Under the pieces are notes generated by a model. It made no database searches. It was given only the letters and a program-made list of their open reading frames with translations, and was not told where the DNA came from. This document shows, in pieces, positions 52,513 through 57,385 of a DNA stretch of 57,385 nucleotides. The DNA is from a virus. The DNA lies in IMG/VR virus record IMGVR_UViG_3300030106_000856, positions 1-57,385 of that record, one strand, 5' to 3'. Positions within the stretch are counted from its first letter, which is position 1, and the number at the start of each line of letters is the position of its first letter. A program made the translations under genes and the position numbers.

Positions 52513-52573
52513 AAAACTGTTTCATGCCTTTTGGCAATCATCAGTAGAAAATACGCATTTTCTATACAGTTTT
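52513..52573 (-). ncRNA. Hammerhead ribozyme HH6 (type III), upstream of gene 52146-52478
   Basis: Minus strand: stem III AAAACUGU/ACAGUUUU (52566-52573 with 52513-52520, eight pairs), triplet GUA, stem I UAGAAAAU/AUUUUCUA with loop GCGU (52545-52564), core CUGAUGA (52538-52544), stem II UGCC/GGCA with loop AAAA and a U-U step (52524-52537), then GAA (52521-52523). The cut is predicted between 52565 and 52564. It would leave the ribozyme on the 5' end of the downstream mRNA. Confidence 0.92.
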
Positions 52574-52722
52574 GCAAAAATTGACTTCGTGAGACTTCGC
52601 CTATTGCAAATTTAAGAAGAGGGTAAGGGCATAAGATACCCCAAAAAACCCCCCTCTTAAATCAGCTCAAAAAATTACCATCTCGGTTTGAGATGATAAA
52701 ATATTTACCAGTCTATTATTTT
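52574..52722. other. Structured spacer between gene 52723-53505 and HH6
   Basis: No gene. Holds the terminator-like hairpin CATCTC/GAGATG with T6 (52669-52695, minus strand) and a TATTTACCAGT copy (52702-52712). A longer inverted repeat, ATTTAAG-AGAGGG with CCCTCTTAAAT (52610-52623 and 52652-52662), encloses a short G/C hairpin. A direct repeat GACTTCG lies at 52583 and 52593. These could form the 3' end of the upstream mRNA. Confidence 0.5.
52669..52695 (-). terminator. Weak terminator-like hairpin after gene 52723-53505
   Basis: Minus strand: CATCTC, loop AAACC, GAGATG, then GTAATTTTTT. Six pairs and a U tract a few bases later; probably partial, since HH6 and three genes lie beyond. Confidence 0.5.
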
Positions 52723-53505
52723 CTAGGCTTTTTTCTTCCTTGGCTTAGGATAGATTTCAGAAGTTCCAAATAACAACTGTTTCTCTTCCGCAGTTCCAAA
52801 GTGAACAATAGCCTTAAATAATCTCTTGGCGATAGACTGAATACACAAATTCCTAAGTTCTCCAGTCTTGGTATATCGTGGTTGCAATCTAACAATTTCT
52901 TTAATCGTAGGTTGCTTTTCCTCATCCCTCCACAATGCCAAGGCTTGATTGTGAAGAGTAGCAAACATACCACTTTTAAATCCGCAAAAAAGATTATCCT
53001 CTTGTAATACAGAATATCCTTTTATTGACATTCCTAAAATATCTAAATCAGAATATCTATATTTGCCTAGGCTAGTCCAATCAATCTCAAATTCATTCGA
53101 TTGATTTTTACTAACGCAATCTTGCATAGCGGATTTCATTTTAGTATTGACATCAGAATTAGTCTTTAAGACTTTCTTAATAGTCTTGTTTATTGGTTTA
53201 GTTTTTTTAGTAAAAACATCAACAACATTAGCACTAATAACTGGCTTAGAATTAGAATTTAATCCTAGTTCATTAGCCATATCTTGCAAAAGTTTCCCTT
53301 TGCTTTCATGCTCATTAAGTAATCCTTTGACTACCAACTTTTCTAAATCTTTTTCAGATTGAATAATTTCTGCTAAGACATAAAAAAGTTGTTTGCCAAC
53401 ACCAATACCATATTTAGTCTCTAAGTTTCCTAACCAAATTTTCGTTTCATCAGAAACTACAGTAGAAACTGGAGACCCCGTTAGTTTATTATGATTATTT
53501 TGCAT
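52723..53505 (-). CDS. Hypothetical protein, 260 aa, of the ribozyme operon
   Basis: ATG 53505 follows the SD hairpin 53513-53528. Residues 1-60 are helical, 65-130 Lys/Asn-rich and probably flexible, and 150-250 a compact domain with LDILGMSIKGYSVLQEDNLF and GFKSGMFATLHNQALALWRD. Ends in a Lys/Pro-rich tail (PKPRKKKA). No family recognised. Its fixed place beside the MoxR/VWA genes suggests a shared function. Confidence 0.75.
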   Translation of the reverse strand: MQNNHNKLTGSPVSTVVSDETKIWLGNLETKYGIGVGKQLFYVLAEIIQSEKDLEKLVVKGLLNEHESKGKLLQDMANELGLNSNSKPVISANVVDVFTKKTKPINKTIKKVLKTNSDVNTKMKSAMQDCVSKNQSNEFEIDWTSLGKYRYSDLDILGMSIKGYSVLQEDNLFCGFKSGMFATLHNQALALWRDEEKQPTIKEIVRLQPRYTKTGELRNLCIQSIAKRLFKAIVHFGTAEEKQLLFGTSEIYPKPRKKKA

Positions 53506-53512
53506 AATAAAT

Positions 53513-53528
53513 TGTCCCTCCAAGGACA
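53513..53528 (-). promoter_or_regulatory. Shine-Dalgarno hairpin, loop UUGGAG, for gene 52723-53505
   Basis: Minus strand: UGUCC, loop UUGGAG, GGACA: five Watson-Crick pairs. Confidence 0.75.
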
Positions 53529-53541
53529 GTTAAGGTTAAAA

Positions 53542-53596
53542 TTCTGATTTCATGCTTTTGCAATCATCAGCCAAGATACACATCTTGATATCAGAA
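53542..53596 (-). ncRNA. Hammerhead ribozyme HH5 (type III), upstream of gene 52723-53505
   Basis: Minus strand: stem III UUCUGAU/AUCAGAA (53590-53596 with 53542-53548), triplet AUA (cut after 53589), stem I UCAAGAU/AUCUUGG with loop GUGU (53571-53588), core CUGAUGA (53564-53570), short stem II UGC/GCA with loop AAAA and a U-U step (53552-53563), then GAA (53549-53551). Same plan as HH6 with different paired bases. Confidence 0.87.
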
Positions 53597-53605
53597 ATTT
53601 GATGC

Positions 53606-53643
53606 GGGGAGAAAAAATATTTACTGGTAAATAATTTTCCCCC
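53606..53643 (-). promoter_or_regulatory. 3'-end hairpin after the metallopeptidase/VWA gene
   Basis: Minus strand: GGGGGAAAA pairs with TTTTTTCTCCCC around the dyad TATTTACCAGTAAATA (53618-53633). It lies between the VWA-gene stop (53661) and ribozyme HH5, so it would cap the 3' end of the upstream mRNA after cleavage. Confidence 0.65.
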
Positions 53644-53660
53644 ACACCTATTTGTTGCGA

Positions 53661-54989
53661 TTAAAACCTAGAGAAATCGATAGCAACTTTTTCCCCAAAA
53701 GGGAGTTCATCGCTATAGTAATTTTCTCCGCCACTTAACGCCCATATGACTGGGACATTAGGCTCAACTTCTTCAGAACAATATCCGTAAGCATCCGTAA
53801 AGTAGATAAACGCTATCACTTCATCCGTGTTATCAGTATAGTCATTGAATAAGTTAAAAGGCGGGTCAAAACGAGTTCCACCGCCACCACGGGCAACGAG
53901 TTCCAACTCTTCACAATCTAAGTCGTACTCATCCCACCATTCGCCTTTAGAATTTTTGCGGACAGAAGTATCGCAATAGCAAACTCTAATTTTATTGATA
54001 CCGCAATCTTCCGCAAGGGCATTGATTTCAGTAGCAAAAACATTGAGTTCCTCTTGGCATACGCTTCCGCTTGTATCTATAGCAATCGCAAGTTCGCCAC
54101 CTTGTGGCTCTTTGTCTTTGCTTGGCAAGTTAATCCCCCTCCAAGAATGTCTTTTATTCAATCTTGTCCATGTGGGGTTAGTAGCAATAGCACTTTGCAA
54201 TAAGTCTCGCATCACATCTACCCAGTCAACATAACTTTCATTAAGCTGTTTCATGGCATCGCCAAAACCTCCGCATCCCTCATCGCTCATACCTTCTAAT
54301 TTGTCAGCCATTGCGATAGTTCTTTGCAACTGTTCTTGTAAATCAGCCATTTCACTAGGAGATAATTCTTTGCCCTCATCATTCGTTGGCATCCATACTT
54401 CGCCACTTGGTAATTCAACATCAGCAAGTTTCTCTTCGAGACTTTTACCTTGTCCATTTCCAGTAGCATCAGCATCGACATCTTCGTTAGTATCAGCATC
54501 AGCATCCGCATCCGCATCGCTATCAGAATTGTCATCGTTAGAGTTAGACTTTAAATCTTCAAGGGCATCGTTTAAAGCATCTTCATCATTCGATAAAGTT
54601 CTATAAACTTGCTCCGCACTTTGTCCGTGATACTTCCTATCAAGTAGTCCCTCTTCTGGTAATTGCATATGTAAATCGTATGCTATCCAAGAGTTAATTA
54701 CATAGTCAGTAGCTATGTTCCAAAGTTCGTGATTTCTATTCCCTTTTCTAAGAGGATGTTCCCAAATAACATGACTAGCTTCGTGTACTAATACCGCTTG
54801 GATTTCCTCATCTGTTATTGATTTAACAAATTCATCATTCCAATAAATATTAATGCCGTCAGTAGCCATTGTTTGGCATCGCTCATTGTTCTCAATCAAA
54901 GTAAGTTTTAATAACATGGTTGCCATTCCAACATTACCTTTCATAAGTTTTGCTCTAGCTTTTATTATTCGCTCTTCACTATTCAACAT
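53661..54989 (-). CDS. Metallopeptidase-like/VWA protein (DUF2201 type)
   Basis: 442 aa from ATG 54989. The N-terminal part has a zinc-peptidase motif HEASH (69-73) in AVLVHEASHVIWEH and a following ELWNIATDYVIN segment. The middle is an Asp/Ala acidic linker (about 155-180). The C-terminal half is a VWA-like domain with the MIDAS motif IDTSGS (~300). Such proteins pair with MoxR AAA ATPases, whose gene lies two cistrons upstream; the VWA part usually recruits a target. The target here is unknown. Confidence 0.85.
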   Translation of the reverse strand: MLNSEERIIKARAKLMKGNVGMATMLLKLTLIENNERCQTMATDGINIYWNDEFVKSITDEEIQAVLVHEASHVIWEHPLRKGNRNHELWNIATDYVINSWIAYDLHMQLPEEGLLDRKYHGQSAEQVYRTLSNDEDALNDALEDLKSNSNDDNSDSDADADADADTNEDVDADATGNGQGKSLEEKLADVELPSGEVWMPTNDEGKELSPSEMADLQEQLQRTIAMADKLEGMSDEGCGGFGDAMKQLNESYVDWVDVMRDLLQSAIATNPTWTRLNKRHSWRGINLPSKDKEPQGGELAIAIDTSGSVCQEELNVFATEINALAEDCGINKIRVCYCDTSVRKNSKGEWWDEYDLDCEELELVARGGGGTRFDPPFNLFNDYTDNTDEVIAFIYFTDAYGYCSEEVEPNVPVIWALSGGENYYSDELPFGEKVAIDFSRF

Positions 54990-54993
54990 AATT

Positions 54994-55009
54994 AATTCCT
55001 CCAAGAATT
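54994..55009 (-). promoter_or_regulatory. Shine-Dalgarno hairpin, loop UUGGAG, for the VWA gene
   Basis: Minus strand: AAUUC, loop UUGGAG, GAAUU: five pairs. Identical to the element before the MoxR gene. Confidence 0.72.
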
Positions 55010-55021
55010 TTATTTATGAGT

Positions 55022-55076
55022 TTCTGTTTCGACTGTTTTCAGTCATCATCAGTTGGGACTACATCCCAAGACAGAA
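55022..55076 (-). ncRNA. Hammerhead ribozyme HH4 (type III), upstream of the VWA gene
   Basis: Minus strand: stem III UUCUGU/ACAGAA (55071-55076 with 55022-55027), triplet GUC (cut after 55070), stem I UUGGGA/UCCCAA with loop UGUAG (55053-55069), core CUGAUGA (55046-55052), one extra U (55045), stem II GACUG/CAGUC with loop AAAA (55031-55044), then GAA (55028-55030). The extra U after A9 is the only departure from consensus. Confidence 0.88.
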
Positions 55077-55116
55077 GCGAGAAAAAAATATTTACTGGTA
55101 AATAGTTTTTCCCCGC
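55077..55116 (-). promoter_or_regulatory. 3'-end hairpin after gene 55128-56093
   Basis: Minus strand: GCGGGGAAAAA pairs with TTTTTTCTCGC (with G-U pairs) around the dyad TATTTACCAGTAAATA (55089-55104). It starts 11 bases after the stop codon and directly precedes HH4. Confidence 0.65.
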
Positions 55117-55127
55117 AACTCATCAGC

Positions 55128-56093
55128 CTACTTTTTAGAATACATATTATCTAAAAATCCGCCTTTTAAATCATCGACACTAGAAGTTAAATCATCAGCC
55201 AACTGTTTTCTTTTGTTGGCTGTATAATCATCATCTTCTCGAAGAGCATCGACATCATTAATTTTTGCAAAAACGCTAACTAAATTTTGATGTGCTTCCG
55301 TTATCTTTTTGTCATTCCCTAGAATGTCAGAATTGATACTTGGGAGCGTATCTAAAAATTGTCTCAACTTATCGAATGATGATTTCTTAAAGAAACCTCC
55401 ACCCTTAGTTTTTGGGTCGTATGATTTTAGCTTATCAGCTAAATGCTCAACACTTTCCAAAAGAGTCTCGACTGTAGTTCTAGTTATCGCTTCTACATTT
55501 TTGGTCGCCCTTTTCAATGCATCGTTCTCAATCTTCTTGCGAAGTTTTTCCGATACACCAATACGAATATCGTTGCTACTAAATTGTGGGACTGTGCCAA
55601 GTTCAAAATCAAATTTAAACTTATGCTCAATCTCTTCTTTAGTAGGATAATCAGACAACTTAAAAGCATTACCAAGAGCGTATTTATTTTGCTCGATTAA
55701 ATCATCGTAGCTATCAAGAAATTGTTTAACTTCTTTATCAAAATCCGCCTTAGCTTCATTCACTTTATCAACAAGGTTATCCAGTTCTTGGTTGGGACAT
55801 AATCTCCACCCACTTAAAACTTTTCCCTCGTAGTCGCTAGTATTATCATCCCAAGGAACAGTTAAAGGATAAAAATAATTATTCCTAAACTGATTGATAA
55901 TTCTACGAAAATATTTATTCGTTTCTTTACCAAAAATATACTTAGCGACATGAAGCGAATTTTCATGTGCTTTTTGGTCTATTGCTAAACCCTCTTTTAA
56001 ATTCTTATCTGATTTAATACCGCTTGGATGCTTCGTTGTAAGTCGCACTAAAGTAGCATTTTCAGATAGAGTATTTACATTATCTTTTTTCAT
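55128..56093 (-). CDS. Hypothetical protein, 321 aa, between MoxR and VWA genes
   Basis: ATG 56093 follows the SD hairpin 56101-56116. Largely helical and charged; FYPLTVPWDDNTSDYEGKVL (about residues 75-94) and LDNLVDKVNEAKADFDKEVK (about 103-122) stand out. It may match the DUF3150-type proteins that accompany MoxR/VWA pairs in phages, but I cannot confirm this. Probably a partner of the ATPase-VWA system. Confidence 0.75.
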   Translation of the reverse strand: MKKDNVNTLSENATLVRLTTKHPSGIKSDKNLKEGLAIDQKAHENSLHVAKYIFGKETNKYFRRIINQFRNNYFYPLTVPWDDNTSDYEGKVLSGWRLCPNQELDNLVDKVNEAKADFDKEVKQFLDSYDDLIEQNKYALGNAFKLSDYPTKEEIEHKFKFDFELGTVPQFSSNDIRIGVSEKLRKKIENDALKRATKNVEAITRTTVETLLESVEHLADKLKSYDPKTKGGGFFKKSSFDKLRQFLDTLPSINSDILGNDKKITEAHQNLVSVFAKINDVDALREDDDYTANKRKQLADDLTSSVDDLKGGFLDNMYSKK

Positions 56094-56100
56094 AATTTTA

Positions 56101-56116
56101 AGACCCTCCAAAGTCT
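56101..56116 (-). promoter_or_regulatory. Shine-Dalgarno hairpin, loop UUGGAG, for gene 55128-56093
   Basis: Minus strand: AGACU, loop UUGGAG, GGUCU: four Watson-Crick pairs and one U-G. Confidence 0.72.
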
Positions 56117-56123
56117 GTTTATT

Positions 56124-56187
56124 ACCAAGACTAGATAGCAAAAATGCTATCTAGTTTCGCCAAAATTTCATTGGCTCATCAGTCGGT
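56124..56187 (-). ncRNA. Hammerhead ribozyme HH3 (type I), between MoxR and gene 55128-56093
   Basis: Minus strand: stem I ACCGA/UUGGU (56183-56187 with 56124-56128), core CUGAUGA (56176-56182), stem II identical to HH2 (56159-56175), GAA and A15.1 (56155-56158), stem III CUAGAUAGCA/UGCUAUCUAG (56131-56154, ten pairs), triplet GUC (56131-56129). Cut predicted between 56129 and 56128. Compared with HH2, stem I keeps pairing through an A-U to G-U change, and stem III is longer with other bases near the loop. It begins directly after the MoxR stop codon. Confidence 0.93.
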
Positions 56188-57258
56188 TTATATTTCTAAG
56201 TCTTGGTTATCAACTTTGAATTTAGAATATACATCGCACTCTTTGAGTTCGCTTCTAAGTCCAGTAATTTTTCTAACAAAGAATATAGAAAATTCTACAG
56301 TCGAAAATTGCTTCACATAATTTAAAGCATTTTCAAAGTAGTCATATATGTTTTTGTCATCCGCTTGTGCAATCGCTGTAGTTAGAGCAATCGTAGTCGC
56401 ATAACAAAGACCCGCTTCATCAATCAATTCTACTTCATCGCCTTTACATATTTTTGATATGTTTGGCACATCATTTTGAAGTGAAATAAAATTCATCAAT
56501 TCAATGGCACACTCTTGACCAACATCGCCCTCGAAGAGTTTTTGTCTCAACTCTTTAGGCGGGTTAGTTTTTAGTGTATCGCTTAACCTTACCCAACTTC
56601 TTGGACTTGGTTGCGGGTCATTACACTTTGGGTCAAAGTTCCAAAGTAGCTGTGGCATAAATCTAATTAAACCTTGAACATTCAAGTCAACATCGTTGCT
56701 ATCAGCCCAGTCTAACCAGTCGTTTACATCGTGAGTAAACTGAATAGCGGTAGTCCTATCTTGACAATGTCTAAGGACTTTATTCGCTCCGCTTCTATCA
56801 GTATGTCTATTACCCGCTAGGACAATTTTCCACCCACTAGGAAAAACATAATCGCCAATTTTTCGCTCATCGTTTTTTCCTTTTGGGTCGAGTAATTGAC
56901 CTATCGTTGCTTGGACTGAAGAATGTGCTTGTGCAAATTCATCCAAGAAAAATAGACCCTCGCCACTCTTAGGCAAATTACCTAAAAATGCTTTCTTTTG
57001 TTCCCCCGTATCTTCATCTATATAAGGGAGACCGCCTAAGTCGATACTTTCAACTAATCCTAAACGAAAAGAGATAAATCCAAATTCATCTTCTTTTGGC
57101 TTCGTGTCATCAGTTAAAGTTCTACCATTCGCAAGTTCCTCCGCAATCTCTTTAACGATAGCGGATTTACCAACACCAGTACCACCAATTAAGAATGGAA
57201 TATTACTTCCTTTCAAAATATGTAGGCATGATTTTTTTGCTTCACTAGGTTTAAACAT
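56188..57258 (-). CDS. MoxR-type AAA+ ATPase (CobS/RavA-like)
   Basis: 356 aa from ATG 57258, after the SD hairpin. Walker A GGTGVGKS (25-32), Walker B GLFFLDEFAQA (~100-110), sensor-1 ILAGNRHTD (about 145-155) and a DRTTAIQF arginine region. MoxR ATPases are chaperone-like and usually act with a VWA protein, coded here at 53661-54989. Cyanophage CobS genes are related. Hammerhead ribozymes lie on both sides of the gene. The biological target in the infected cell is unknown. Confidence 0.9.
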   Translation of the reverse strand: MFKPSEAKKSCLHILKGSNIPFLIGGTGVGKSAIVKEIAEELANGRTLTDDTKPKEDEFGFISFRLGLVESIDLGGLPYIDEDTGEQKKAFLGNLPKSGEGLFFLDEFAQAHSSVQATIGQLLDPKGKNDERKIGDYVFPSGWKIVLAGNRHTDRSGANKVLRHCQDRTTAIQFTHDVNDWLDWADSNDVDLNVQGLIRFMPQLLWNFDPKCNDPQPSPRSWVRLSDTLKTNPPKELRQKLFEGDVGQECAIELMNFISLQNDVPNISKICKGDEVELIDEAGLCYATTIALTTAIAQADDKNIYDYFENALNYVKQFSTVEFSIFFVRKITGLRSELKECDVYSKFKVDNQDLEI

Positions 57259-57262
57259 AATT

Positions 57263-57278
57263 AATTCCTCCAAGAATT
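57263..57278 (-). promoter_or_regulatory. Shine-Dalgarno hairpin, loop UUGGAG, for the MoxR gene
   Basis: Minus strand: AAUUC, loop UUGGAG, GAAUU, then ATG after four nt. Confidence 0.72.
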
Positions 57279-57286
57279 TTAAGTTT

Positions 57287-57384
57287 AATATTTGTTAGCA
57301 AATTGCTAACACCAAGACTAGATAATTGCTTATCTAGTTTCGCCAAAATTTCATTGGCTCATCAGTTGGTTTATCTTAGATGTT
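57287..57384. repeat. Terminal direct repeat, right copy
   Basis: Identical to bases 1-98. The last base of the window (57385, T) does not match base 99 (G). Confidence 0.93.
57311..57370 (-). ncRNA. Hammerhead ribozyme HH2, right-end copy
   Basis: Same sequence as 25-84, present twice only because the contig ends overlap. In the circular genome it lies between gene 85-393 and the MoxR gene, with its cut 58 bases upstream of the MoxR ATG. Confidence 0.92.
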
Positions 57385-57385
57385 T

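Overview
The window looks like an essentially complete genome of an AT-rich, tailed, podovirus-like phage. The first 98 bases recur at the end (57287-57384), which implies a circular or overlapping assembly with a unit length near 57.29 kb. Terminase, portal, scaffold and capsid genes, P22/SU10-type neck proteins, an S74-type tail fibre, a GH24 lysozyme and a 2,475-residue polyvalent ejection protein all support this. AT richness and curli and GroES-like genes fit a marine host; that is inference, and the host cannot be named from this sequence.

Layout. (1) 871-42630, plus strand: packaging and head genes (TerS, TerL, portal, GroES-like, scaffold, decoration, major capsid), then a terminator at 9597-9622, structural genes, connectors, S74 fibre, small basic proteins and a nuclease. 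A five-gene cassette follows (CsgF, CsgG, curlin-repeat protein, FecR-domain protein, CHASE2-adenylate cyclase), then holin, lysozyme, a P22 gp10-like protein and internal virion proteins ending in the giant protein. (2) 47453-42568, minus strand: recombination genes (PD-(D/E)XK nuclease, Sak3/DUF1071 annealing protein, SSB-like protein, Ref-like HNH nuclease) with many tiny genes. (3) 47978-50606, plus strand: a primase-helicase and flanking small genes. (4) 51109-50551, minus strand: a ribbon-helix-helix protein and one unknown. (5) 51110-51740: a putative replication origin with three DnaA boxes spaced one helical turn apart. No DNA polymerase was seen, so host polymerase is probably used.

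(6) The most striking region is a minus-strand operon that starts near 482, crosses the contig junction and ends at the terminator at 51692-51734. It encodes a small protein, a MoxR AAA ATPase, an unknown 321-residue protein, a metallopeptidase/VWA protein, an unknown 260-residue protein and three small proteins. In front of each of its first six cistrons there is a hammerhead ribozyme (five convincing, one divergent). Each is followed by a Shine-Dalgarno hairpin whose loop is always UUGGAG, while the 4-5 bp stem varies with pairing kept. The predicted 5' end of the transcript is a hairpin with the complementary loop CUCCAA, and the first ribozyme would cut it off as an 18-nt RNA. This suggests an operon that cuts itself into single-gene mRNAs and may carry its own SD-directed antisense hairpin.
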